Source: Palsa-504 sp963839095
Lineage (GTDB): Bacteria > Actinomycetota > Actinomycetes > Streptosporangiales > Streptosporangiaceae
DNA length: 64,000 nucleotides
NCBI GenBank assembly: GCA_963839095.1
Contig: CAWIUF010000005.1
Location: 184,033 to 248,032, forward strand
Reading direction: 5' to 3'
The stretch's first letter is position 1, and every line of letters begins with the position of its first letter. The notes under the pieces are model-generated. The model did no database searches, was not told where the DNA came from, and saw nothing but the letters and a program-made list of their open reading frames with translations. Of this stretch, positions 1-9,154 are shown piece after piece. Made by a program: the position numbers and the translations under genes.

Positions 1-74
1 CACCACAGGGCACCGCGCGATTGTGTGTCCGGCGCGCATACCGGCCACGGCGCCCACTGCCTAACGTCCGGGCA

Positions 75-1394
75 ATGCGACGGCTGACTTCCCTCGTGCT
101 CGCCGCCACGGTCGCGCTGGCCGTGCCGGTCACCGCCAGCGCGGCTCCTGGCGTCCACTGTGGACGTTACGACCGGCTGGTGGTGCCCGGTGCGCAGCGC
201 ACCGAGCGCGCCTGCCTCGACGACCTGACCACCACCGGCACGCTCGTCACCGGGCACACCGTGCAGGCCGACTGGGCTGGGCTCACGTCGGCGAAGCTGC
301 CGGTGCCCAGCGGCGTGCCGGGCACCCAGCTCGACGGCTACTTCCCGGACACCTCCACTACCAACAACGACCACGGCTGGGCGCACGACGCGCAGTTCGT
401 GGTCCGGTTGCCCGACCACTGGAACGGCGGCCTCGTCGTCAGCGGCTCGCCGGGCAACCGGGCGCAGTACGCGAACGACCGGGCGATCGGCGACCAGGTG
501 CTGGCCGACGGCTACGCGTTCGCGGCGACCGACAAGGGCAACGTCGGAGCCGCGTTCTACGACGACGGCAGCGCGCCCGGTGGCTCGATCGCCGAGTGGA
601 ACCTCCGGGTCACCCAGCTCACCCTGGCCGCGAAAGTCGTTGTGCTGCAACGGTACGGGCACCTGCCGAAGCGCACGATCGCGGCCGGGTTGTCCAATGG
701 CGGCTACCTGGTGCGCTGGCAGCTGGAGAACGTGCCCTGGCTCTATGACGGTGGCGTCGACTGGGAGGGGACGCTGTTCACCGTCCAGGGGCCGAACCTG
801 CTGACGTTCCTGCCGCCGGCGATCAAGAACTACCCGGCCTACGCGACGGGTGACGCGGACGCGCACCAGGCGTTGCTCTCCGACGGTTTCGCGCCCGGGT
901 CGGAGTTCCTGTGGCCGTTCCACGACCAGGTGTACTGGGGGCTGACGCAACAGATCTACCGTGCTGAGGTCGATCCCGGGTACACCGGGAGCGATGCCGA
1001 CTACGACTACGCGTCCCGGCCCGCGTCGGTGAGGCGGGCGATGGCCACGGTGTCGCTGACCGGGCGGATCGGGCGTCCGCTGATCACGTTGCACGGGACG
1101 CTGGACAGCCTGCTGCCGATCGCCGACGACTCCGACGTGTACGACCGGATGATCAGTGCGGCCGGGCGCGGTGGGATGCACCGGTACTACCGGATCGCCG
1201 ACGGCAACCACGTGGACAGCCTCGTGGATGTCTACCCGGATCGGTTGCGGCCGTTGGCTCCTTGCTTCCGCAGCGCGTTCTCGGCGCTCGCCTCGTGGGT
1301 CGATGGGGCGGCGCCGCCGGCCTCCGGGACGGTGGCTCGGCCGGCTGGAGCTACGCCGGATGTATTGGCGTCGCAGTGTTCTCTGAGTGACTAG
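75..1394 (+). CDS. Secreted alpha/beta hydrolase (esterase or oligomer hydrolase-like)
   Basis: A protein of 439 residues. The ATG at 75 is preferred over an upstream in-frame codon at 21 because a clear signal peptide then starts at residue 1: two Arg, a hydrophobic run and a VTASA-A type cleavage site near residue 25. The nucleophile elbow GLSNGG places Ser at about residue 207. An Asp in HGTLDSLLP and a His in DGNHVDS complete a plausible catalytic triad. The fold resembles secreted tannase or hydroxybutyrate-oligomer hydrolase relatives, but the substrate cannot be read from sequence. It converges on an operon with a 3-hydroxybutyrate dehydrogenase, so an extracellular ester releasing hydroxy acids is a reasonable inference. 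Confidence 0.75.
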   Translation: MRRLTSLVLAATVALAVPVTASAAPGVHCGRYDRLVVPGAQRTERACLDDLTTTGTLVTGHTVQADWAGLTSAKLPVPSGVPGTQLDGYFPDTSTTNNDHGWAHDAQFVVRLPDHWNGGLVVSGSPGNRAQYANDRAIGDQVLADGYAFAATDKGNVGAAFYDDGSAPGGSIAEWNLRVTQLTLAAKVVVLQRYGHLPKRTIAAGLSNGGYLVRWQLENVPWLYDGGVDWEGTLFTVQGPNLLTFLPPAIKNYPAYATGDADAHQALLSDGFAPGSEFLWPFHDQVYWGLTQQIYRAEVDPGYTGSDADYDYASRPASVRRAMATVSLTGRIGRPLITLHGTLDSLLPIADDSDVYDRMISAAGRGGMHRYYRIADGNHVDSLVDVYPDRLRPLAPCFRSAFSALASWVDGAAPPASGTVARPAGATPDVLASQCSLSD

Positions 1395-1452
1395 CCCTCA
1401 ACCGGGCCACGATTGTGTGACACCGACCGGCTTGCGGTTTCGTTCGTGCCTG

Positions 1453-3180
1453 TCAGCCGGTGCGCAGGAGGTGCAGCCGCAGTGCCAGCTGCACCTCCAG
1501 CGCGCGGTCCGGGTCCTGCCAGCCGTCGCCCAGCAGGGCCGTCACCCGCTCCAGGCGCTGGACCACGGTGTTCACGTGCACGTGCAGTGCTTCCTTTGCG
1601 CGCGTGAGGTTCGTGCCGCTGTCGAAGTAGCACCGCAGCGTGTGCACCAGTTCGGTGCCGCGGCGCGCGTCGTAGTCCAGCACCGGGCCCAGCACCGACT
1701 GGATGTACTGGCCCGGATCGGCGCGCTCGCCGAGCAGCAGCCCCACGAAACCCAGCGCCGCAACGGTTCCGCCGTCGCCTGCCCGGCCGAGGGTGAGCAG
1801 CGAGTGCACGCAGCGCACCGCCTCCGCGTGCGCCGCGGCGAGCTCGACCGGACCGGCCGCCGGTCCCGCGCCGCCGACCGTGACCGGAACGTCCACAAGG
1901 GACGTCATCTCCTTGGCGACCCGCGCGGCCACCCGGCCCGGCGCGGTGCCCGGCGCCAGCACGACGACCTGCTCGGCGTGCACGCCCACGAGCGCCGCGT
2001 AGCGCGCGGCGGCCATCGCCAGCCTGCGCCTGGACACGCCCTCGGCGTGCAGCACCAGCACCGCGTGCGGCGCGGACAGGTCGACCCCCAGCCGCCGGGC
2101 CCGCGCCAGCAACGCCGACGGGTTGCGCTCGGGGTCGGTGAGCAGGTCGGTCAGCAGCTCGCCGCGCACCTCGTCCTCGGCGTGCGCCACCGACCGGTGC
2201 AGCAGCAACAGCAGCGCCGCGACCACCGCGGCCCGCTCGAACAGCCGCCGGTCCGCGCCCGCGAGGTCCGGCCGCCCGGTCAGCACGAGGCTGCCCAGCA
2301 GTTCGCGGCCCGCCTGCACGCCACACGCCCACCCGCCCGGCGTGGACATCGAACGGCCGCCGGACAGGGACACCATGGACGGCGCCGGTGAGCCCGGGCC
2401 GAACCGCGCCAGCTCCACCCCGTCCGCGTCGTGCAGGGTGATGCCGCCGCCGAGCACCTGGCCCAGCGCGGCCACCACCTCCTGCGCGTCCTCGCCGCGC
2501 AGCACCAGGTCCATCAGCCGGTCGTGCGCCTCCTCGGCGCGGCGCAGCGCGTCGCTGTGCGCGCTGATCGTCTCGTTCGCGTCGTTCAGCGCGGCGATCC
2601 GGTCGGCGTTGTCGATGGCGATCGCGGCGTGGTCGGCGAGCGAGCGCAGCAGCGCGACCTCGTCGGCGCTGAACTCCCGGCTCGACCGGTCCGCCGCGTA
2701 GAGCACGCCGATCACGCGGTCGCCGAGCGCGAGCGGCACGCCGAGGATCGCGACCAGGCCCTCGTCGAGCACGGCGTCGTCGATCGGCTTGGTGTGCTCG
2801 AACCGGTCGTCGGCGAAGTAGTCCTTCGTGGCGTACGGCCGCGCGGTCTGCGCGACCAGCCCGCCGAGCCCCTCGCCCATGCCGAGCACGACCTGCTGGA
2901 ACAGCGCCGACGCCGACCCGTCGGTGACCCGCATCGTGGTCCGGTTCGCGGGCGGCTCGTTGAGGCTGAGGTAGGAGACGTCCACGCCCAGCAGGGTGCG
3001 CGCCCGGTGCACGATGAGCCGGAGCACCGCGTCCGGGTCCCGGAGCTTCGCAAGGTCGCTCGCGGTGTCGAACAGGGCGGTCAGCTCGGCTTCCCGCCTG
3101 CGGTGCTCGGCCAGCGTGTGCCGGACGCGCAACTCCAGCTCGGCGGCCGGTTCCTTCATACCGGCCATCCTGACACTCAT
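1453..3180 (-). CDS. GAF-domain PucR-type transcriptional regulator
   Basis: An intact protein of about 575 residues. The N-terminal half holds a GAF sensor domain (about residues 20-190), including the segment ending in LADHAAIAIDNADRI, followed by a short coiled-coil stretch. The C-terminus has the PucR-type helix-turn-helix, with FDSGTNLTRAKEALHVHVNT. The start at 3180 is chosen because its ATG overlaps the stop of the upstream transporter gene (ATGA), which indicates translational coupling. An internal ATG at 3159 (MKEPAAELE) is an alternative. It is the third gene of the minus-strand operon and probably controls it in response to a small ligand bound by GAF. The effector is unknown. Confidence 0.85.
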   Translation of the reverse strand: MSVRMAGMKEPAAELELRVRHTLAEHRRREAELTALFDTASDLAKLRDPDAVLRLIVHRARTLLGVDVSYLSLNEPPANRTTMRVTDGSASALFQQVVLGMGEGLGGLVAQTARPYATKDYFADDRFEHTKPIDDAVLDEGLVAILGVPLALGDRVIGVLYAADRSSREFSADEVALLRSLADHAAIAIDNADRIAALNDANETISAHSDALRRAEEAHDRLMDLVLRGEDAQEVVAALGQVLGGGITLHDADGVELARFGPGSPAPSMVSLSGGRSMSTPGGWACGVQAGRELLGSLVLTGRPDLAGADRRLFERAAVVAALLLLLHRSVAHAEDEVRGELLTDLLTDPERNPSALLARARRLGVDLSAPHAVLVLHAEGVSRRRLAMAAARYAALVGVHAEQVVVLAPGTAPGRVAARVAKEMTSLVDVPVTVGGAGPAAGPVELAAAHAEAVRCVHSLLTLGRAGDGGTVAALGFVGLLLGERADPGQYIQSVLGPVLDYDARRGTELVHTLRCYFDSGTNLTRAKEALHVHVNTVVQRLERVTALLGDGWQDPDRALEVQLALRLHLLRTG

Positions 3181-4557
3181 CCCACGCCGAGGCCTTCGGC
3201 CACGGCGGGCTCGGCGGTCGCGCCCTGCTGCGCGGCGGGCACCTCGTCGGTCAGGTCGGCGCCCCTGGTCTCGCGCGACAGCACCAGCGCGACCACGGTG
3301 ATCACGCACATCGCCACGACGTAGAGCGACACCGGCACGGTCGAGCCGTAGGCCTTGAGCAGCGCGGTGGCGATCAACGGCGCGATGCCGCCCGCCGCGA
3401 CCGAGGCGAGCTGCGCGCCGATCGAGGCGCCCGAGTAGCGGCACCCGGGTGTCGAACAGCTCGGAGAAGAACGCCGCCTGCGGGCCGTACATCGCGCCGT
3501 GCAGCACGAGCCCGATGGTCGTGCCGAGCACGATCGTGCCGAACGACTTCGTGTCCAGCATCGCGAAGAACACGAACGACCACACCGCCATGGCGATCGC
3601 CCCGAACAGGTAGACCGCGCGGCGGCCGACGCGGTCGGACAGCGCGCCCCACAGCGGGATCGTCACGAAGTGCATGGCCGAGCCGATCAGCACGGCGTTC
3701 AGGCCGCCAGGACTTCGGCAGGTGCAGCGCGGTCGTCAGGTAGACCAGGATGAACGCGGTGATCACGTAGTACGAGACGTTCTCGGCCATCCGGGCGCCC
3801 ATGGCGATGAGCACCCCGCGCCAGCTGGTGCGCAGCACGTGCGCGATCGGCAGCTGTCGGCGCCGGCTCCCGCTTCGCCTGCGCGGCCAGGAAGACGGGC
3901 GACTCGGTCACCGAGAGCCGGACCCACAGGCCGATCGCGACCAGCACGCGCGGACAGCAGGAACGCCACGCGCCAGCCCCACGCCAGGAACGCGGCGTCG
4001 CTCTGCACCGCCGCCAGGATCGCGAGCACGCCCGTGGCGATCAGGTTGCCGCCCGGCGCACCGCACTGCGGCCACGACGCCCAGAAACCGCGCCGTTCCG
4101 GCCTTGCCGTGTTCGGACACCAGCAGCACCGCGCCGCCCCACTCGCCGCCGAGCGCGAAGCCCTGGACAAGGCGGAGCACCGTCAGCAGGATCGGCGCCG
4201 CCGACGCCGACGGCGGCATAGGTCGGCAGCACACCCATGAGGGCCGACGAGCCGCCCATCATCAGCAGGCTGAAGATCAGCAGCTTCTTGCGCCCGATCC
4301 GGTCGCCGAAGTGGCCGAACACCAGGCCGCCCAGCGGCCGGGCGACGAACCCGATCGGCGTAGGTGAGCAGCGACAGCAGCGTGCCGGTGAGCGGGTCGC
4401 TCGTCGGGAAGAACACCTTGTTGAACACGAGCGCGGCGGCCGAGGTGTAGAGGAAGAAGTCGTACCACTCGATGGTGGTGCCGACCAGGCTCGCGCCGAC
4501 GATCTTGGCGAAGGACCGCGTTGGTACCACGGTTGTGTTGCCGGACAAAGGGATCAC
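3177..4557 (-). CDS. MFS transporter, metabolite:H+ symporter (MHS/ProP-like) type; frameshifted here
   Basis: Pieces in several frames together give a 12-helix major facilitator protein. The N-terminus has GASLVGTTIEWYDFFLY, typical of the MHS family (proline/betaine, shikimate and dicarboxylate carriers). The loop-2 signature follows as FGHFGDRIGRKK. Later pieces include LVQGFALGGEWGGAVLLVSE and LWGALSDRVGRRAVYL. At least six indels are needed, near 4363, 4215, 4060, 3945, 3853, 3712 and 3437. The GTG at 4557 is the likely start, 38 bp after the dehydrogenase stop. The stop overlaps the start of the regulator. The neighbours suggest a small hydroxy- or carboxylic acid as substrate, which is inference. 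Confidence 0.75.
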
Positions 4558-4595
4558 CGCACTTCGTTGGGTGGGAGGGGTGGGGGCCTTGCGGG

Positions 4596-5346
4596 TCAGT
4601 TCGCGGTCCAGCCGCCGTCGAGGGTGAGGCTGGTGCCGGTGACGTTGCCGGTGTGCGGCCCGGCCAGCCAGCACACGGCGTCGGCGACGTCGGCCGGGTC
4701 GATCAGCCGCTTGACCGGCGTGCGGTCCAGCAGCACCTGCTCGACGACCTCGTCCTCGCTGATGCCGTGCGCCTTGGCCTGGTCGGCGATCTGGGCGTCC
4801 ACCAGCGGGGTGCGCACGTAGCCCGGGTTGACGCAGTTGCTGGTCACCCCGTGCGCGGCGCCCTCGATGGCGGCCACTTTGGACAGTCCCTCCAGCGCGT
4901 GCTTCGCCGAGACGTAGCCGGCCTTGAAGGCGCTCGCGCGCAGGCCGTGCACGCTGGAGATGTTCACGATCCGGCCCCAGCCGCGGGCGTACATGTGCGG
5001 CAGCGACCGGCGGATCAGCAGGAACGGCGCGGTGACCATCACCTGGTGCAGGCGCTGGAACATCTCCGGCGGGAACTCCTGCAGCGGCGCGACGTGCTGC
5101 AGGCCCGCGTTGTTGACCAGGATGTCGACCTCGGTGGGCAGCCGGGTCGATGTCGGCGGGGTCGGTGAGGTCCGCGTGGTGCGCCCACCCGCCGACCTCG
5201 TCGGCGACCCGGCGCGCGGCGTGCAGGTCGAGGTCGACCACGTGCACCTTCGCGCCCGCGCCGCTCAGCGCCCGCGCCACCGCGCTGCCGATGCCACCGC
5301 CGCCACCGGTGACCAGCGCCGTCCGGCCGTCCAGGGGGTTCGTCAT
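4596..5346 (-). CDS. 3-hydroxybutyrate dehydrogenase (SDR family); one frameshift
   Basis: A short-chain dehydrogenase of about 250 residues. It starts MTNPLDGRTALVTGGGGG with the NAD-binding TGGGGGIG motif. The catalytic Ser-Tyr-Lys are in NISSVHG and GYVSAKHAL. The C-terminal segment with GYVRTPLV, ISEDEVVEQVLL and VTGTSLTLDGGW is characteristic of D-3-hydroxybutyrate dehydrogenases, which oxidise 3-hydroxybutyrate to acetoacetate with NAD. One extra C near 5147 breaks the frame between DPADID and the RLPTEVDILVNNAG segment. It is the first gene of a minus-strand operon with a transporter and a regulator. Call based on motif pattern; another SDR substrate is possible. Confidence 0.8.
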
Positions 5347-5469
5347 GCCACCCGACGTTAGGAACCGGTGACCTGCACGACCATGGCGCGAACGACCACA
5401 TCCTCGGCGATTCCTGTGGGGTCCGCCCACACCACGGCACGGCGGCTCGACCGCCCGTAGCCTGGTCAG

Positions 5470-5760
5470 GTGACGTGCCCGAAGTGTCAGAGCGCGATGC
5501 GAACCGTCCATCGGCTCGGCGTGCACCTCGACCAGTGCGAGGGTTGCGGCGGCATCTTCCTCGACCGCGGTGAGCTGGAGCGCACCACGGCCGCCGAGCA
5601 GCGGTACTACGCGGCCCCGCGGCCGTATCCGCCGGAGGCCGTGCACGGCAGCAGGCCCGACTCGCCGCCACCGTTCCGCGCCGAGCGCTACCCGGAGCGA
5701 ACCCCGGACCCGCCGTCCCGCAAGCGCAGGCGCGGTTTCCTGGAGGATCTGTTCGACTGA
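5470..5760 (+). CDS. Zinc-ribbon (zf-TFIIB) protein
   Basis: A small protein of 96 residues with two CxxC pairs close to the N-terminus (CPKC and CEGC) followed by GGIFLDRGELE, the usual zf-TFIIB pattern. The C-terminal half is rich in Pro, Arg and acidic residues and ends in RKRRRGFLEDLFD, which resembles a docking tail. The start is GTG at 5470. Such proteins are widespread in actinobacteria and of unknown function; nucleic-acid or protein binding through the ribbon is expected from the family. The gene is intact and is followed after 4 bp by the P-loop gene. Confidence 0.8.
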   Translation: MTCPKCQSAMRTVHRLGVHLDQCEGCGGIFLDRGELERTTAAEQRYYAAPRPYPPEAVHGSRPDSPPPFRAERYPERTPDPPSRKRRRGFLEDLFD

Positions 5761-5764
5761 GCGC

Positions 5765-6369
5765 GTGAACCCGATGGTGTGCGCCGGCTGTGGCGCGTGG
5801 GCGGACCGCCCGCTGGTGCGCGAGCGGTCAGTGGGTGTGCCGCGCGTGCGGGCACCACGAGCCGTGGCGCACGCCGCCGGTGTACGCGCTGACCGGGGCC
5901 AAGCGGCACCGGCAAGTCCACGCGTCGGGCGGCTGCTGCGGGCGACGCTGGCCGGCCGCGCCCAGGTGCTGGAGCAGGACGTCCTGTGGGTCGCCGGGCT
6001 TGCGCGACGACGACGACGTTCCGCGGCACCTGGCTGCGGATGCTCGCGATGCTGAACCAGGTCGGCGGCACGCCGGTGCTGCTGTGCGGGACGGTGGTCC
6101 CGCCGGAGTTCGACGCCGCTGCCCGAGCGCGCCCTGCTTCGGCGAGATCCGCTACCTGGCGCTGGTGTGCGAGCCGTCGGTGTTGCGCGCTCGCCTGGCG
6201 GCCGGCCCGCGTGGCGCGGCTGGGCCGACGAGCCGCGGGTCGTGGAGATGCTGGAGTTCGACGAGTGGTTGCGCGCCAACGCTTCCACCATCGGGGTCGA
6301 GCTCGTCGACACCACGTCGGCGACCGCCGGAGGACACGGCCGACCGCGGTCGCGGCTTGGGTCGGTTGA
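5765..6369 (+). CDS. P-loop ATPase or nucleoside kinase-like protein with N-terminal zinc ribbon; frameshifted
   Basis: The reading frame must be repaired at several places, but the order is clear. The protein starts at GTG 5765 with a Cys-rich piece (CAGC and CRAC), then TPPVYALTG and a Walker A motif that reads GASGTGKST once one extra A is removed near 5903. After it come QVLEQDVLW, GTWLRMLAMLNQ, GTPVLLCGTVVPPEFD and IRYLALVCEPSVLRARL, a pattern seen in small AAA/kinase-like proteins. It ends at TGA 6369 with AAWVG. The function is unknown. It sits in tandem with the zinc-ribbon gene and converges on the methyltransferase gene. Confidence 0.6.
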
Positions 6370-6382
6370 CGCCGGTGCGTCG

Positions 6383-7501
6383 CTACAGCGGCCAGCGCGG
6401 GCCGTCCGGCGTGTCGAGCCAGAGGTGCTGGTCGTCGCCGTCGACGGTGATGCCGAAGCGTTCGCGGGTCGGTGAGCCGAGCGCGAGCCACTGCTCGTAC
6501 GCCGCCTCGACGTCCACCCACAGCCGCCGCGGACCGCCCTCGAACACCGTCTCGTCGCCGGGCATCGCGAACGAGCCGTCGGGGTGGGTGCAGCACGGTG
6601 CGGCCGCCCACCGCCATCGGCCAGACGCCGGGCAGCGGCAAGGCCCGCGAAGAACTCGAAGGGGCTGCGCACGCGCACCGCGTCCGCGGCGGAAACGGTG
6701 GTGGTGCGCCGGGCGCCGGTGCGGTCAGCGGGCGGCGTGGCGGTCAGTCTGCTGGGCGCGCAACGGCATGAACCGGCCGTCGGCGCGCAGGACCCGGCCG
6801 CTGCCGGTCGCGCCCTCACCCGCCGATGATCCGCACCAGCCCGGCGCCGATCGGGCGGTTCAGCGTGGTCACGACCAGGCCGCCGGGTGCGGTCTGCGCG
6901 AGCCACGCCGGCCGGGATCCGCGCCACCGAAGCAGGTCGCGAGCACGCGGTCGAACGGCGCGCCGGTCCGGCAAGCCCGTGCGCGCCGTCGCCGCCACGC
7001 ACGTCGGCCGGTAACCCGCCTCGGCCAGGTGCGCCGTGCCCGGGGCGATCACCGGATCGACGTCCACAGTGGACACCAGGTCGGCGCCGAGCGGTGGCAC
7101 AGCAGCGCCGCGTTGTAGCCGGTGCCGGTGCCGATCTCCAGCGTCCGGTCGCCGTCGCGCACCCGCAGCGCCTCCAGCATCACCGCCATGATCGCCGGCA
7201 TGGCTCGACGAGGAGGTCGGGGCGCCGGTCACCGGGCCGGTCGCGCCGCGCGCGCTCCCAGCGGTCCGGGTCGTTGTCCAGCTGCGTCACCAGCACGCGG
7301 GCGAGTACACGGTCGTCCAGCCAGCCCGGCATCGTCCGGTCGACGGCCGCCACTGGCCGCCGCCGGGCGCGAAGAAGCGCGGCAGGAACACGTGCCGCGG
7401 CACCGCGCGGAACGCCGCGATCCACTCGCGGGTCGGCCAGCGACCGTCCTCGCCGAGCAGGGTGCGCACCAACTCTTCGCCGCAGCCGGGCCGGCGCTCA
7501 T
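6383..7501 (-). CDS. Protein-L-isoaspartate O-methyltransferase-like protein; frameshifted
   Basis: Pieces in three frames join into a methyltransferase of the PCMT type. The N-terminal part has AFRAVPRHVFLPRFF, the usual PCMT entry. The SAM-binding core reads LEIGTGTGYNAALL in the repaired frame, followed by STVDVDPVIAPGTAHLAEAGY and WLAQTAPGGLVVTTL. A C-terminal extension of about 150 residues ends in DGDDQHLWLDTPDGPRWPL, as in the actinobacterial branch that methylates maturing peptides or repairs isoaspartate. The start is placed at ATG 7501. At least six indels are needed. The gene faces the divergent XRE regulator at 7612. Confidence 0.65.
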
Positions 7502-7611
7502 GGCGAGCACCGTAGACCCGTGTGAGCAAGCCACCGGAGCTGCGCAAACACTGTGCTTGCAATAGCTAGCACTCGGCGCGTAGCGTCGTGGCGGCACGAG
7601 GAGGTGACCGG

Positions 7612-8081
7612 ATGGAGAAGACCGACGGGACGCTGACAGGATCCCGGACATGGCCCGGGAGCAGGTGGCCAAGGTCGCCGGACATCGGGCGCGACATCGG
7701 CGAGTACATCCGCCAGCAGCGCAGCACCGCGAAGATCTCGCTGCGCCAGCTGTCGAAGCTCGCCGGCGTCTCCAACCCGTACCTCAGCCAGATCGAGCGG
7801 GGCCTGCGCAAGCCGAGCGCGGAGATCCTGCAGCAGATCGCCAAGGGTCTGCGGATCTCGGCCGAGGCGCTGTACGTGCAGGCCGGGATCCTCGACCTGC
7901 CGACCGGCGGGCCGGTGTCCGACGCGATCCGCGCCGACGCCGGGCTCACGGAACGGCAGAAGCAGATCCTGCTCGACGTCTACGAGTCCTTCCGCCGCGA
8001 GAACGCACCGGACAGTCCACAGTGGAGGGGTCTGGTGTGGACGACGACACCGAACGACAGGACCCCGAAACCGAGGAGTGA
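7612..8081 (+). CDS. XRE-family transcriptional regulator; frameshifted at both ends
   Basis: The helix-turn-helix core is clear: SLRQLSKLAGVSNPYLSQIE followed by RGLRKPSAEILQQIAKGLRI. After it come SAEALYVQAGIL and LTERQKQILLDVYESFRREN. The ATG at 7612 has a strong ribosome site (GAGGAGG, 7599-7605). Small indels near 7640, 7680 and 8020 shift the N-terminus and the acidic tail, which should end DDDTERQDPETEE at 8081. It lies just before hbhA, as Rv0474 lies before Rv0475 in M. tuberculosis, so it probably regulates the hbhA locus or itself. The HTH assignment is certain; the target is inferred from position. Confidence 0.8.
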
Positions 8082-8087
8082 CATGAC

Positions 8088-8795
8088 ATGCCGAAGACCG
8101 AAGACGTACGCAAGGCCCGCGAGCAGGCCGTGCAGACCCTGACCGCCGCCGTCGACCAGGTGCGCACCCCGCTGCTCGCCGCGCTCGGCGCGGGCGACCT
8201 GGCCACCAAGGCCGTCGTCGACTTCGTGAACAAGGCCAAGGAGACGGGCCACCGAGCGCACCGAGGCCGTCAAGGGCGCGGTCGACGAGCTGCCCAGGGA
8301 CTTCGGCTCGCTGCGCGAGAGGCTGGACCCGGCCGAGCTGCGCAAGCTCGTCGACGAGTACACCGACGCGGCGCTGCAGCTGTACCGCAAGCTCGCCGAG
8401 GACGGCGAGGCACGCTGACCAAGCTGCGCGAGCAGCCGCAGGTCAAGAACGCCCTCGACCAGCTCGAGAAGGCCATCGCCGGCGCGCAGGAGCGGGCCGA
8501 GGGTGTCGCGGGCAACGCCCGTGAGCTCGCCGAGGAGGTGCTGGCCAAGGTGACCCAGCGGACCCGCTCGACCGGTGAGAAGACCGCGCGGTCGACCCAG
8601 AAGCTGGCCGACGAGGTGGCCGAGGCCGTGCAGGAGGCCGGTGACGACGTCGCGCACGAGGTGCGCAGCGCGTCCCGCAAGGCCGCCAACCGCACGGCGC
8701 CGAAGAAGCCGGCGGCCTCGAAGTCGACCCCGGCGACCTCGAAGACGACCTCGACGACCCGCAAGACCGGTGGCTCCGGCAAGACCACCAAGTAG
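8088..8795 (+). CDS. hbhA: Heparin-binding haemagglutinin (HbhA) family protein; two compensating frameshifts
   Basis: It starts MPKTEDVRKAREQAVQTL and is predicted to be mostly helical and coiled-coil. The C-terminus is rich in Lys, Ala, Ser and Thr (KKPAASKS, TTRKTGGSGKTTK), the lysine-rich heparin-binding tail known for HbhA. An extra A near 8244 and a missing base near 8414 put residues of about positions 53-110 in the wrong frame. The repaired segment reads ERATERTEAVKGAVDELP and LDPAELRKLVDEYTDAAL. Family members sit at the cell surface or on lipid inclusions. The order XRE regulator, hbhA, DUF2516 is the same as in M. tuberculosis. Confidence 0.8.
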   Translation: MPKTEDVRKAREQAVQTLTAAVDQVRTPLLAALGAGDLATKAVVDFVNKAKETGHRAHRGRQGRGRRAAQGLRLAAREAGPGRAAQARRRVHRRGAAAVPQARRGRRGTLTKLREQPQVKNALDQLEKAIAGAQERAEGVAGNARELAEEVLAKVTQRTRSTGEKTARSTQKLADEVAEAVQEAGDDVAHEVRSASRKAANRTAPKKPAASKSTPATSKTTSTTRKTGGSGKTTK

Positions 8796-8860
8796 GCGGT
8801 CCGCTACCGGCCCCGGAATCCTGATGAGGGTTCCGGGGCCGGTTCGCGTAGTCTGGACGC

Positions 8861-9154
8861 GTGCCGTACGCCGCCTTCCTGATCTCGTGGATCATCGACT
8901 GGGCCGCGGTCCCGGTCGGTCTGTTCGCGGTGATCCACGCGGTGCTGCAGAAGTCCGAGGCCTACGCCGCCGCCGACCGGATGACCAAGCAGGCGTGGGT
9001 CGGCATCACCATCGGCGGCACGCTCGGCGTGTGGCTGTTCAGCTTCTACAAGGCGACCTCGATGCTCTGGATCGCGGGCCTCGTCGCCGTGCTGGTCTAC
9101 ATCGTGGACGTGCGGCCGAAGCTGAACGAGGTGCAGCGCGGCAAGCGCTGGTGA
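8861..9154 (+). CDS. DUF2516 family membrane protein
   Basis: An intact 97-residue protein with about three hydrophobic segments, beginning MPYAAFLISWIIDWAAVP and ending in VDVRPKLNEVQRGKRW. This matches the DUF2516 family found just downstream of hbhA in mycobacteria (Rv0476 position). The start is GTG at 8861. Its stop TGA overlaps the GTG start of the next gene, so the two are translationally coupled. The function is unknown in the family. Confidence 0.85.
   Translation: MPYAAFLISWIIDWAAVPVGLFAVIHAVLQKSEAYAAADRMTKQAWVGITIGGTLGVWLFSFYKATSMLWIAGLVAVLVYIVDVRPKLNEVQRGKRW

Noticed and set aside
4183..7002. A 939-codon minus-strand frame joining methyltransferase, dehydrogenase and transporter text
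   Set aside because: It passes through three different genes only because indels shift them into one frame. The pieces belong to separate proteins with their own starts and stops.
7541..7611. CIRCE-like or heat-shock operator before the XRE gene (CTAGCACTC)
   Set aside because: Only one half-site is visible, without the matching GAGTGCTAG arm at the right distance.
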